Shown here piece by piece: positions 25,838-34,989 of a DNA stretch of 64,000 nucleotides (the first letter of the stretch is position 1; the number at the start of each line of letters is the position of its first letter). The translations under genes and the position numbers were made by a program. Below the pieces are notes generated by a model, which worked only from the letters and a program-made list of their open reading frames with translations, searched no databases and was not told where the DNA came from. Source of the DNA: Helicobacter pylori (lineage in GTDB: Bacteria > Campylobacterota > Campylobacteria > Campylobacterales > Helicobacteraceae); the NCBI RefSeq assembly GCF_016748675.1, contig NZ_CP051534.1:124001-188000 (forward strand), in the 5' to 3' direction.

Positions 25838-27493
25838 GTGCTAGAATTTCATCAAGTTTATGACCCTTTGGGTAATATTTGGCTGAGCGCTCTTGTAGCC
25901 TTATTGCCGATTTTATTATTTTTCTTATCTTTAATGGTTTTTAAACTCAAAGGTTATACAGCGGCCTTTTTGAGCGTGGCCCTGTCAGCCATTATTGCGG
26001 TTTTAGTGTATAAAATGCCTGTTAGCATGGTGGGTTCAAGCTTTCTTTATGGCTTTCTCTATGGCTTATGGCCGATCGCTTGGATCATCATTGCAGCGAT
26101 TTTTTTATACAAACTCAGCGTTAAATCCGGCTATTTTGAAATCTTAAAAGAAAGCGTCCAGTCCATCACTTTAGATCACCGCATTTTAGTGATTTTGATT
26201 GGCTTTTGTTTTGGCTCATTTTTAGAAGGGGCGATCGGCTTTGGAGGGCCTATTGCCATCACAGCGGCGATTTTAGTGGGCTTGGGGTTAAGCCCTTTAT
26301 ACGCTGCCGGGTTATGCCTAATCGCTAATACTGCTCCTGTGGCCTTTGGTGCAGTGGGTATCCCTATAAGCGCGATGGCGAGCGCGGTAGGGGTGCCGGC
26401 GATTTTAATTTCAGCCATGACGGGTAAAATCCTTTTTTTTGTGAGCTTGTTAGTGCCGTTTTTCATCGTGTTTTTAATGGATGGCTTTAAGGGGATTAAA
26501 GAGACTTTTCCGGCCGTTTTTATCGCGGCTTTTTCTTTCGCTGGCGCGCAATTTTTAAGCTCTAATTATTTAGGGCCAGAATTGCCCGGCATTATCTCAG
26601 CCCTTGTCTCACTCGTTGCAACAGCGCTCTTTTTGAAATTTTGGCAGCCTAAAGCGATTTTTAGAAGCGACGGCAAAGCGGTCTCATTCACTAAAACTAA
26701 CCATCATATCTGTAAAATCTATGTCGCTTGGTCTCCTTTTGTGATTTTGGTTTTAGTGATTGTGTTATGGATACAGCCTTTTTTTAAAGCCTTGTTTGAA
26801 AAAGACGGCTTGTTAGCTTTTTCTAATTTTTATTTTGAGTTCAATAACATCAGTAACCACATCTTTAAAAGCCCGCCCTTTGTAGAAGCCAATCAAAGCG
26901 TGAGTTTTCCTGTGGTGTTTAAACTTCTCTTAATCAACACGGTTGGCACTTCCATTTTTTTAGCCGCTCTTGTTAGCATGCTCGTTTTAAGAGTGCGAGT
27001 GAGCGATGCGCTGAGCGTCTTTGGCGAAACTTTAAAAGAAATGCGTTACCCCATTCTCACCATTGGCTTAGTCTTAAGCTTTGCCTATGTGTCTAATTAC
27101 AGCGGGATTTCTTCCACTCTAGCCTTAGCACTCACCCATACGGGTCTGGCTTTCACCTTTTTCTCGCCTTTGATCGGGTGGGTAGGCGTGTTTTTAACCG
27201 GGAGCGATACAAGTTCTAATCTTTTATTTGGCTCTTTACAGCAACTCACCGCCCAACGATTGCACCTCCCTGAGGTTTTAACCCTAACGGCTAATACCGT
27301 GGGTGGCACTTTGGGCAAGATGATAAGCCCTCAAAGCATCGCTATCGCTTGCGCGGCAGTGGGATTAGCCGGGAAAGAGAGCGATTTGTTCAAATTCACG
27401 GTTAAATACTCCCTTATTTTTGTAGCGATCATGGGAGTCGTGATTAGTGCGATTGCGTATTTGATCCCTGAAGTGGTGCCTGCGATAAAGTAG
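25838..27493 (+). CDS. lctP: L-lactate permease 2
   Basis: 551 residues, tandem paralog of the upstream gene, collinear throughout, with most differences in the loop around residues 285-360. GTG start behind AAGGGA. The same EGAIGFGGP and GSDTSSNLLFGSLQ motifs are present. The duplicates have drifted enough that they are not recent copies. May differ in substrate isomer or affinity (inference). Confidence 0.93.
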   Translation: MLEFHQVYDPLGNIWLSALVALLPILLFFLSLMVFKLKGYTAAFLSVALSAIIAVLVYKMPVSMVGSSFLYGFLYGLWPIAWIIIAAIFLYKLSVKSGYFEILKESVQSITLDHRILVILIGFCFGSFLEGAIGFGGPIAITAAILVGLGLSPLYAAGLCLIANTAPVAFGAVGIPISAMASAVGVPAILISAMTGKILFFVSLLVPFFIVFLMDGFKGIKETFPAVFIAAFSFAGAQFLSSNYLGPELPGIISALVSLVATALFLKFWQPKAIFRSDGKAVSFTKTNHHICKIYVAWSPFVILVLVIVLWIQPFFKALFEKDGLLAFSNFYFEFNNISNHIFKSPPFVEANQSVSFPVVFKLLLINTVGTSIFLAALVSMLVLRVRVSDALSVFGETLKEMRYPILTIGLVLSFAYVSNYSGISSTLALALTHTGLAFTFFSPLIGWVGVFLTGSDTSSNLLFGSLQQLTAQRLHLPEVLTLTANTVGGTLGKMISPQSIAIACAAVGLAGKESDLFKFTVKYSLIFVAIMGVVISAIAYLIPEVVPAIK

Positions 27494-27516
27494 AGCCATT
27501 TTAGATTTGGCAGGGT

Positions 27517-28503
27517 TTAGCCCCCAAATAAATTTTTTTGTTTTAAAAAATGCAAGATTTTAAGCGTCATAGAGCTTATGGGTAAAGTTTCTAAGTCTTT
27601 AAGGCTATAAAAACGAACGGGGTTTTTTAGATCCTTTATTGCAGCTGAATAGAGGTTTAAATTGAGCTTGAATTTAGTGTGGCTGTGTTTGATCGCACCT
27701 AAAAAGGGGAGTTTGCATTCTAAATTTTCTTTTAAGTCAGGGAAATGGTGCATCCCCAAATAGAGTTTTTGCTCTATTTTTTCTAAAGCGATTTGGTTAT
27801 TTTGGATCACAACGCCTAAATAACGCTCTTCTTGAATGATCTCTTGTTTTTTCTTAAGCGTGTGTTTTTCTAGGTGGTTTTTACCTAAACAATAAGGATT
27901 CAAAGGGCAAATCGCGCATTTGGGTTTAGGGGAGCAGATTAAAGCCCCTAGATCAATTAGGGCTTGGTTATGATTAAAGCTTTCATTAGGATTAAGAAAG
28001 TCATTCGCCTTAATTTGCAAGTCTTTAGCGTGGATATTAGGATCCAAACCAAAGAGCCTTAAAAGCACGCGCTTGATATTGGTATCCACGCATGCGCTCT
28101 TTTCTCTAAAGCCAAAACATAAAATCGCATTAGCCGTGTATGCGCCAATCCCAGGGAGTTTTAACAGGCTTTGATAGTCATTGGGTAGTTGTGAGTGGTG
28201 TTCTTTCACGCAAATTTCAGCGCTTTTTTTTAAATTTTTAGCCCTTGAATAATAACCAAGCCCTCGCCAGAGCAATAAAACCTCTTCTAATTGAGCGTTC
28301 GCTAAGTCTTTTAAAGTGGGGAAAGCTTCTAAAAAAGGGGAATAAAAACGCTCAACCACCGTGCTGATTTGGGTTTGTTGGCTCATCACTTCGCTGATAT
28401 AGACTTCATAGGGAGCGTTAATGCCCTTTAAATTCCTAAAGGGTAAATCCTTTCGCCCAAATTCTTCATACCATTTTAAAAGGGCGTTGTGTAAAGTTTC
28501 CAA
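27517..28503 (-). CDS. mutY: A/G-specific adenine DNA glycosylase
   Basis: 328 residues; removes A mispaired with 8-oxoG. The helix-hairpin-helix and catalytic region is LPGIGAYTANAIL..ACVDTNIKRVLLR, with the catalytic Asp in CVDTN. The [4Fe-4S] cysteines are spaced C-x5-C-x2-C-x5-C (CSPKPKCAICPLNPYC), one residue shorter at the first gap than E. coli MutY. A C-terminal NUDIX-like 8-oxoG recognition domain follows. TTG start immediately after the TAG of the upstream carrier gene. Ends 23 bases from lctP in convergent orientation. Confidence 0.93.
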   Translation of the reverse strand: METLHNALLKWYEEFGRKDLPFRNLKGINAPYEVYISEVMSQQTQISTVVERFYSPFLEAFPTLKDLANAQLEEVLLLWRGLGYYSRAKNLKKSAEICVKEHHSQLPNDYQSLLKLPGIGAYTANAILCFGFREKSACVDTNIKRVLLRLFGLDPNIHAKDLQIKANDFLNPNESFNHNQALIDLGALICSPKPKCAICPLNPYCLGKNHLEKHTLKKKQEIIQEERYLGVVIQNNQIALEKIEQKLYLGMHHFPDLKENLECKLPFLGAIKHSHTKFKLNLNLYSAAIKDLKNPVRFYSLKDLETLPISSMTLKILHFLKQKNLFGG

Positions 28504-29952
28504 CTACAACCACCTATAAGCGATGAATTTAACCCAAGGCACACACACGCTTAAAAACACGATTAAATACACAAAGCCAAAAATAAACCCTAATTTCCAA
28601 AAATCCTTGCTTGGAATATACCCGCTCCCGTAATAAATGGTGGATGGGCCTGTGCCATAGGGGGTTAAAATCCCCATAATCCCTAAAGAAAGCATTAAAA
28701 ACAAGCTCAATTCTTGCAAATTGACCCCTTGAATATGCGAACCAATCCCTACAAAAAGTGCGAATAACGCGCTCACATGAGCGGTGATGCTAGCGAAAAA
28801 ATAGTGCGACAGATAGAATAAGGCTACAATAAACAATACCGCTATTAACGGATCCAAGTGAGCATGCTCTAAAAAATTTTGGGCCGCATTGCCAATAAAA
28901 TTTAAAAAACCCACATTTTTAAGCCCGCCAGCCATCGTGAGTAGCGATCCCAGTAATAAAAAAATATTGAACGCGCTCTTGTTTTTAATGATGTCTTCAT
29001 AGCTTACGATCTTACAAAACGCCATTAACACCATGGTAATCAAAGCCGTCGCACTCGCATGCAAGCCTAAAGGTTTGCCAAAAATCCAACCCAGTAAAGC
29101 CAATAAAGTGAGGCTCAACATTAAAATTTCTTTTAAAGAAAACCTCCCCATGCTTTCTAATTCTTTTTTAGCCCACAAACTCACTTCTTTTGAGCCTTTT
29201 AAGGTGGGTTTGCAGGTTTTATACGCCAATAAAGGCACAAGCAAGATCAAAACCACCCCACAAGGCAAGAACGCTAAAAACCACGAAAACCATGAGATTT
29301 CATTCACCCCCATTTTGGTAGCGATTTCCATTGCTAAGGGGTTAGGAGCGAGCGCGGTTAAAAACATGGACGAAGTGATGCAAGTTGAAGCCAAAGCGAC
29401 CCACATCAAATACGCGCCGATTTTGTTAGGGTTATTGTTTGGGGTAGAACCCATTAAGGGCGGGATAGAAGAAACTATGGGATAGAGTATGCCCCCACTT
29501 CTAGCGGAGTTGCTAGGGATAAAGGGGGCTAGACACAATTCGCTCAAGCTGATCGCATAGCCCAAACCTAAAGGGGTTTGCCCTAAAAACCTAATCAGTA
29601 AAAGAGCGATCCGTTTCCCTAACAAGCTTTTTTCATACCCTAAACCCAAAATAAAAGCGACAAACACAAGCCACACCGTTTTATTCGCATACCCGCTCAA
29701 ACCCCACGAAATGGCTTTATTAGCGCTCGCTACTCCATCGCTCGCTCCAATTCTTAACGCTATACACAGCACTAACGCACTTAATGCTATCAAACCTGAT
29801 GGCACCGGCTCTAAAATTAGCCCTATAATCATGCCCATGAAAATACAAAAATAAAGCCATGCGTTAGGGTTTAACCCATCTGGTGCGCCCAAAAAATACA
29901 ACAGCGTTGCGATAAAAAAAGGGGCAAGAATGATGAGAGTTTGTTTAATCAT
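28504..29952 (-). CDS. DASS-family dicarboxylate/oxoacid carrier (HP0143 type)
   Basis: 482 residues and about twelve membrane segments. The divalent anion:Na+ symporter family is indicated by the SNSARSGGILYPIVSS and TPYGTGPSTIYYGSGY motifs, as in the plastid-type 2-oxoglutarate/malate translocator branch. The substrate is probably a C4 or C5 dicarboxylate, but sequence does not decide it. Directly precedes mutY with no gap; the two are probably co-transcribed. Confidence 0.88.
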   Translation of the reverse strand: MIKQTLIILAPFFIATLLYFLGAPDGLNPNAWLYFCIFMGMIIGLILEPVPSGLIALSALVLCIALRIGASDGVASANKAISWGLSGYANKTVWLVFVAFILGLGYEKSLLGKRIALLLIRFLGQTPLGLGYAISLSELCLAPFIPSNSARSGGILYPIVSSIPPLMGSTPNNNPNKIGAYLMWVALASTCITSSMFLTALAPNPLAMEIATKMGVNEISWFSWFLAFLPCGVVLILLVPLLAYKTCKPTLKGSKEVSLWAKKELESMGRFSLKEILMLSLTLLALLGWIFGKPLGLHASATALITMVLMAFCKIVSYEDIIKNKSAFNIFLLLGSLLTMAGGLKNVGFLNFIGNAAQNFLEHAHLDPLIAVLFIVALFYLSHYFFASITAHVSALFALFVGIGSHIQGVNLQELSLFLMLSLGIMGILTPYGTGPSTIYYGSGYIPSKDFWKLGFIFGFVYLIVFLSVCVPWVKFIAYRWL

Positions 29953-30073
29953 GTTTAACCTTTAGCCAAAGATAGTAGCAATTTGGCTTAAAAATGCCAT
30001 TCAAATGGGATTGAGTTATTACAATGTTACAGAAAAAGATTAAAAATTAAGCTTTTTGAAAAAGATAAAATTT

Positions 30074-30079
30074 TATAAT
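30074..30079 (+). promoter_or_regulatory. -10 box for ccoNOQP
   Basis: TATAAT 43 bases before the ccoN ATG; start near 30086. Good AGGAG site before the ATG. Confidence 0.6.
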
Positions 30080-30121
30080 TACATTTATCTTTGTTGAATT
30101 TACTACAAATAGGAGTATTGC

Positions 30122-31588
30122 ATGCAAGAAAATGTGCCTTTGAGTTATGATTATTCCATTAGCAAATTGTTTCTTTATGCGATGGTTGGCTTTGGGATAA
30201 TAGGCATGTTAATAGGGATCGTATTAGCCTTTGAATTGTCTTTCCCTAACTTGAATTACATTGCAGGGGAGTATGGCGTTTTTGGCCGCTTGCGTCCCTT
30301 ACACACCAATGCAGTGATTTATGGTTTCACTCTTGGGGGGATTTGGGCGAGTTGGTATTATATCGGTCAAAGGGTGCTTAAAATCACTTACCACCAACAC
30401 CCCTTTTTGAAAATTGTAGGGTTATTGCATTTTTGGCTCTGGATTCTTCTTTTAATTCTAGGGGTTATTAGCTTGTTTGCTGGTCTTACTCAATCTAAAG
30501 AATACGCTGAATTGATGTGGCCTTTAGATATTATTGTGGTTGTGGCATGGGTGCTATGGGGGGTTAATATGTTTGGGAGCATGAGCGTCAGAAGAGAAAA
30601 TACCATTTACGTGTCTTTATGGTATTACATCGCTACTTATGTGGGTATAGCGGTGATGTATATTTTCAATAACCTTTCTGTCCCCACCTATTTTGTCGCT
30701 GATATGGGGAGCGTTTGGCATTCTATTTCTATGTATTCAGGCAGTAATGATGCGCTCATTCAATGGTGGTGGGGGCATAATGCGGTCGCTTTTGTCTTTA
30801 CGAGTGGGGTGATTGGCACGATTTATTATTTCTTGCCTAAAGAGAGCGGCCAGCCTATCTTTTCTTACAAACTCACTTTGTTTTCTTTTTGGAGCTTGAT
30901 GTTTGTTTATATTTGGGCGGGCGGACACCATTTGATTTATTCCACCGTGCCTGATTGGGTACAAACCCTTTCTAGCGTGTTTTCAGTGGTGTTAATCTTG
31001 CCTTCGTGGGGGACAGCGATTAACATGCTTTTAACGATGAGAGGCCAATGGCACCAGCTCAAAGAAAGCCCTTTAATCAAGTTCTTAGTTTTAGCTTCAA
31101 CTTTCTATATGCTTTCCACGCTAGAAGGCTCCATTCAAGCCATTAAAAGCGTGAACGCCTTAGCCCACTTCACCGATTGGATTATAGGGCATGTGCATGA
31201 CGGCGTGCTTGGGTGGGTAGGCTTCACTTTGATTGCGAGCATGTATCACATGACGCCTAGGCTTTTCAAAAGAGAGATTTATTCAGGCAGGCTTGTGGAT
31301 TTCCAATTTTGGATCATGACTTTAGGGATTGTGCTTTACTTTTCGTCCATGTGGATTGCAGGGATCACGCAAGGGATGATGTGGAGGGATGTGGATCAGT
31401 ATGGGAATCTCACTTACCAGTTCATTGACACGGTTAAGGTGCTAATCCCTTATTACAATATTAGAGGCGTTGGGGGTCTTATGTATTTTATTGGATTTAT
31501 TATTTTTGCTTACAATATTTTTATGACCATCACAGCAGGCAAAAAATTAGAGCGTGAGCCCAATTACGCCACGCCTATGTCTAGATAG
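30122..31588 (+). CDS. ccoN: cbb3-type cytochrome c oxidase subunit I
   Basis: 488 residues. Catalytic subunit of the high-affinity terminal oxidase, the only respiratory oxidase in H. pylori. Twelve membrane segments. Heme and copper ligands are recognisable in LRPLHTNAVIYG, WWWGHNAVAFVFT, WAGGHHLIY and HFTDWIIGHVHDGVLGW. First gene of the ccoNOQP operon. Confidence 0.97.
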   Translation: MQENVPLSYDYSISKLFLYAMVGFGIIGMLIGIVLAFELSFPNLNYIAGEYGVFGRLRPLHTNAVIYGFTLGGIWASWYYIGQRVLKITYHQHPFLKIVGLLHFWLWILLLILGVISLFAGLTQSKEYAELMWPLDIIVVVAWVLWGVNMFGSMSVRRENTIYVSLWYYIATYVGIAVMYIFNNLSVPTYFVADMGSVWHSISMYSGSNDALIQWWWGHNAVAFVFTSGVIGTIYYFLPKESGQPIFSYKLTLFSFWSLMFVYIWAGGHHLIYSTVPDWVQTLSSVFSVVLILPSWGTAINMLLTMRGQWHQLKESPLIKFLVLASTFYMLSTLEGSIQAIKSVNALAHFTDWIIGHVHDGVLGWVGFTLIASMYHMTPRLFKREIYSGRLVDFQFWIMTLGIVLYFSSMWIAGITQGMMWRDVDQYGNLTYQFIDTVKVLIPYYNIRGVGGLMYFIGFIIFAYNIFMTITAGKKLEREPNYATPMSR

Positions 31589-31600
31589 GGGAGGTTGGAA

Positions 31601-32299
31601 ATGTTTAGTTTTTTAGAGAAGAATCCGTTCTTTTTCACTCTTGCGTTTATTTTTGTGTTTGCAATCGCGGGCTTGGTGGAGATTTTGCCCAACTTCTTCA
31701 AATCCGCTCGCCCGATTGAAGGCTTACGGCCTTATACGGTTTTAGAGACAGCGGGGAGGCAAATTTATATCCAAGAAGGTTGTTATCATTGCCATTCCCA
31801 GCTTATTCGCCCTTTTCAAGCTGAGGTGGATCGATATGGCGCGTATAGTTTGAGTGGGGAATATGCGTATGACAGGCCATTTTTGTGGGGTTCTAAAAGG
31901 ATTGGCCCTGATTTGCACAGGGTGGGGGATTATCGCACAACCGATTGGCATGAAAAGCACATGCTAGATCCTAAAAGCGTTGTGCCGCACAGCATCATGC
32001 CCGCCTATAAGCATTTATTCATCAAAAAGAGCGATTTTGACACCGCTTATGCAGAAGCTTTGACGCAAAAAAAGGTTTTTGGCGTGCCTTATGACACAGA
32101 AAACGGCGTGAAATTAGGGAATGTAGAAGAAGCGAAAAAAGCCTATTTAGAAGAAGCGAAAAAAATCACAGCCGACATGAAAGACAAGAGAGTTCTAGAA
32201 GCGATTGAGAGAGGTGAAGTGTTAGAAATTGTGGCTTTGATCGCTTATTTGAATAGCTTGGGTAATTCCAGAATCAACGCTAATCAAAACGCTAAATAA
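31601..32299 (+). CDS. ccoO: cbb3 oxidase subunit II, monoheme cytochrome c
   Basis: 232 residues from the ATG at 31601, preceded by GGAGG at six bases; the TTG at 31595 is in frame but too close to that site. One N-terminal membrane anchor (FFFTLAFIFVFAIAGL) and one c-type heme site CYHCH. Met ligand candidates are in HSIMPAY. Confidence 0.96.
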   Translation: MFSFLEKNPFFFTLAFIFVFAIAGLVEILPNFFKSARPIEGLRPYTVLETAGRQIYIQEGCYHCHSQLIRPFQAEVDRYGAYSLSGEYAYDRPFLWGSKRIGPDLHRVGDYRTTDWHEKHMLDPKSVVPHSIMPAYKHLFIKKSDFDTAYAEALTQKKVFGVPYDTENGVKLGNVEEAKKAYLEEAKKITADMKDKRVLEAIERGEVLEIVALIAYLNSLGNSRINANQNAK

Positions 32300-32306
32300 G
32301 GGGTGA

Positions 32307-32528
32307 ATGATGGATTTAGAAAGTTTGAGAGGTTTTGCGTATGCGTTTTTCACTATTCTTTTTACGCTCTTTTTGTACGCTTATATTTTTAGCATGTATA
32401 GAAAGCAAAAAAAGGGTGTCGTGGATTATGAGCGATACGGGTATTTAGCGTTAAATGATGCTTTAGAAGATGAGTTGATTGAACCACGCCATAAAGAAGT
32501 TCATGATAAGGGCATAAAGGAAAGTTGA
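32307..32528 (+). CDS. ccoQ: cbb3 oxidase subunit CcoQ
   Basis: 73 residues with one membrane segment (YAFFTILFTLFLYAYIFSMY) and a charged cytoplasmic tail. Small stabilising subunit between ccoO and ccoP. Two tandem ATG codons; the first is given. Confidence 0.9.
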   Translation: MMDLESLRGFAYAFFTILFTLFLYAYIFSMYRKQKKGVVDYERYGYLALNDALEDELIEPRHKEVHDKGIKES

Positions 32529-32529
32529 A

Positions 32530-33408
32530 ATGGATTTTTTAAACGACCATATAAATGTTTTTGGCTTGATTGCAGCGCTTGTGATTTTAGTTTTAACCAT
32601 CTATGAATCCAGTTCGCTCATTAAAGAAATGCGCGACAGCAAATCTCAAGGTGAGCTTGTAGAAAATGGGCATTTGATTGATGGGATAGGGGAGTTTGCC
32701 AATAATGTGCCAGTAGGCTGGATCGCAAGCTTTATGTGCACGATTGTGTGGGCTTTTTGGTATTTTTTCTTTGGGTATCCGCTGAATAGCTTTTCTCAAA
32801 TCGGGCAATACAATGAAGAGGTTAAAGCGCACAACCAAAAATTTGAAGCCAAATGGAAGCATTTGGGTCAAAAGGAATTGGTGGATATGGGTCAAGGCAT
32901 CTTTTTAGTCCATTGTTCGCAATGCCATGGCATCACCGCTGAGGGCTTGCATGGGAGCGCTCAAAATCTGGTGCGTTGGGGTAAAGAAGAGGGCATTATG
33001 GACACCATTAAGCATGGCTCTAAGGGTATGGATTATCTTGCTGGGGAAATGCCCGCTATGGAATTAGACGAAAAAGACGCTAAAGCGATTGCGAGCTATG
33101 TGATGGCAGAACTTTCTGGCGTTAAAAAGACGAAAAACCCTCAACTCATTGATAAAGGCAAGGAGTTGTTTGAAAGCATGGGTTGCACAGGCTGTCATGG
33201 CAATGATGGTAAGGGCTTGCAAGAAAATCAAGTGTTTGCGGCCGATTTGACCGCTTACGGCACAGAGAATTTTTTAAGAAACATCTTAACGCATGGCAAA
33301 AAGGGCAATATAGGGCATATGCCATCATTCAAGTATAAAAACTTTAGCGACTTGCAAGTTAAAGCGTTGGCCGAATTTATCCAATCGCTAAAACCCTTAG
33401 AAGATTAA
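32530..33408 (+). CDS. ccoP: cbb3 oxidase subunit III, diheme cytochrome c
   Basis: 292 residues. Two hydrophobic segments at the N-terminus, then two c-type heme sites, CSQCH (129-133) and CTGCH (219-223). Delivers electrons from soluble cytochrome c to ccoO/ccoN. Starts one base after the ccoQ stop. Confidence 0.96.
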   Translation: MDFLNDHINVFGLIAALVILVLTIYESSSLIKEMRDSKSQGELVENGHLIDGIGEFANNVPVGWIASFMCTIVWAFWYFFFGYPLNSFSQIGQYNEEVKAHNQKFEAKWKHLGQKELVDMGQGIFLVHCSQCHGITAEGLHGSAQNLVRWGKEEGIMDTIKHGSKGMDYLAGEMPAMELDEKDAKAIASYVMAELSGVKKTKNPQLIDKGKELFESMGCTGCHGNDGKGLQENQVFAADLTAYGTENFLRNILTHGKKGNIGHMPSFKYKNFSDLQVKALAEFIQSLKPLED

Positions 33409-33418
33409 AGGAAAAGAG

Positions 33419-33625
33419 ATGAAATTTTTAAACGGATTAGCAGGGAATTTACTGATTGTGGTTATCTTATTGTGTGTGGTCGTTTTTTTCGCGCTCAAAG
33501 CGATCCATATCCAAAAAGAGCAAGCCACCAATTATTACCGCTATAAGGATATTAACGCTTTAGAGGCAAAAAACACCCAAAACCGGGCTAATTATGAATT
33601 GATCAATCAAGGGAGCAAAAAATGA
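33419..33625 (+). CDS. Small membrane protein, DUF4006-like, in cco operon
   Basis: 68 residues with one strong membrane segment (LLIVVILLCVVVFFALKAI) and a polar C-terminus. Resembles the DUF4006 family found next to ccoP in epsilonproteobacteria. Probably helps cbb3 assembly by its position; no direct evidence. The stop overlaps the next ATG (ATGA). Confidence 0.75.
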   Translation: MKFLNGLAGNLLIVVILLCVVVFFALKAIHIQKEQATNYYRYKDINALEAKNTQNRANYELINQGSKK

Positions 33626-33729
33626 AATTCACCACTTTAGAAAAAATCTTAGCCTTAATGGTAGTAGCGACCATTTTAATGACAATTGTTATTTCTTTTG
33701 TGCCTAACTTGTTTTTGTTTAGCACATGA
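33622..33729 (+). CDS. 35-aa single-span membrane protein
   Basis: ATG overlaps the preceding stop (ATGA) and its own TGA overlaps the next ATG (ATGA). 35 residues that are almost entirely one transmembrane helix (ILALMVVATILMTIVISFVPNL, split across the membrane). GGGAGC precedes it. The double four-base overlap inside an operon strongly argues that it is translated. Confidence 0.7.
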   Translation: MKFTTLEKILALMVVATILMTIVISFVPNLFLFST

Positions 33730-34310
33730 GGATCTTATGGCTTGTAATAGCCTTTGTTTGTTGTTTGGGGGCTGATGATTATGTTTTGAATAATTCTAAA
33801 GGGCGTTTGGTAGAAAAAAGCGTTGCGTTTGTGGAGGGCGTTTCTAAAGAGCTTTATCTTAAAACAGGCGTGCGTTTTGCGATTGATATGACGGATTTTG
33901 AAAAAAATCCTATCGCTTTGGCGGATAAAAAGGAACGCCAAAAGTATCAAGAGGGCTTTTTAAAACAGCTCAAACCCCCTTTTGTGGTATTCTTTTTCTA
34001 CCATGACGCTCAAAAAATAGAATTAGTGGCTAACCCTAAAGATTTGCTAGACACTGATAAAATCTTTTTTGAAAAAATCGCTCCCTTACTCCCCACAAAC
34101 GCTAAAGAATACACGCCCCAAAGGATTTCAGCCATGCTCATTAACGGCTATTCGGTCGCAGTAGATGCTTTAGCGGAAAAATATCATGTGAATATCGCGC
34201 AGAATTTTAACGCTCCTAAGGGAGTAACTTTTGTAAAGGTGATCATTTATATTTTGTTATTGACGCTTTTAGGCGCGTTTTTGGGGCTTTATTTTTTTAA
34301 AAAATCTTAA
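33726..34310 (+). CDS. TPM-like periplasmic-domain protein with C-terminal anchor
   Basis: 194 residues. Signal peptide (MRILWLVIAFVCCLGAD), a soluble alpha/beta domain of about 140 residues that resembles TPM-type domains (KELYLKTGVRFAIDMTDF), then one C-terminal membrane helix and a KKS end. In the cco assembly cluster; the role is inferred from context only. Confidence 0.65.
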   Translation: MRILWLVIAFVCCLGADDYVLNNSKGRLVEKSVAFVEGVSKELYLKTGVRFAIDMTDFEKNPIALADKKERQKYQEGFLKQLKPPFVVFFFYHDAQKIELVANPKDLLDTDKIFFEKIAPLLPTNAKEYTPQRISAMLINGYSVAVDALAEKYHVNIAQNFNAPKGVTFVKVIIYILLLTLLGAFLGLYFFKKS

Positions 34311-34321
34311 GAGAGAAACCA

Positions 34322-34903
34322 ATGAAAGAAAAAAACTTTTGGCCTTTAGGGATCATGAGCGTGCTTATTCTTGGGCTTGGGATCGTGGTGTTTTTGGTGG
34401 TGTTTGCCCTAAAAAATTCGCCTAAAAACGATTTAGTGTATTTCAAAGGGCATAACGAAGTGGATTTAAACTTTAACGCCATGCTTAAAACTTATGAAAA
34501 CTTTAAATCCAATTATCGTTTTTCAGTGGGTTTAAAGCCCCTTACTAAAAGCCCTAAAACCCCCATTTTGCCCTATTTTTCTAAAGGCACGCATGGGGAT
34601 AAAAAACTCCAAGAAACCCTTTTAAACAACGCTTTGATTTTGGAAAAATCCAACACGCTTTATGCGCAATTGCAACCGCTCAAACCCGCTTTAGATGCGC
34701 CAAATATTCAAGTGTATTTAGCGTTTTATCCCAGCCCATCACAGCCCAGATGGTTAGGGACGCTTGATTGTAGAAGTGCATGCGAGCCTTTAAAATTTGA
34801 TTTGTTAGAGAGTGATAAAAGGGGGCGCTATAAGATCCTTTTTAAATTTGTTTTTAAAAATAAAGAAGAATTGATTTTGGAGCAACTGGCTTTTTTCAAG
34901 TAG
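34322..34903 (+). CDS. FixH/CcoH-like cbb3 assembly protein
   Basis: 193 residues. N-terminal membrane anchor after KEKNFWPLGI, then a periplasmic region with a beta-rich pattern. The FWPLGI opening plus the position after ccoP fits FixH/CcoH, which helps copper delivery and assembly of cbb3 oxidase. Sequence similarity is weak, so the name is provisional. AGAGAAACC upstream. Confidence 0.6.
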   Translation: MKEKNFWPLGIMSVLILGLGIVVFLVVFALKNSPKNDLVYFKGHNEVDLNFNAMLKTYENFKSNYRFSVGLKPLTKSPKTPILPYFSKGTHGDKKLQETLLNNALILEKSNTLYAQLQPLKPALDAPNIQVYLAFYPSPSQPRWLGTLDCRSACEPLKFDLLESDKRGRYKILFKFVFKNKEELILEQLAFFK

Positions 34904-34977
34904 CGCGTTTAAAAAATGCCTTTAGCGTTTTTATTAACACTTGATGATAAAAAGCCTGAATTTTCTATCCAAACGGG

Positions 34978-34983
34978 TATAAT
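34978..34983 (+). promoter_or_regulatory. -10 box immediately before an ATG
   Basis: TATAAT ends six bases before the ATG at 34990, so a transcript beginning at the usual distance would start at the A of the ATG (leaderless). Confidence 0.6.
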
Positions 34984-34989
34984 AAGGCT

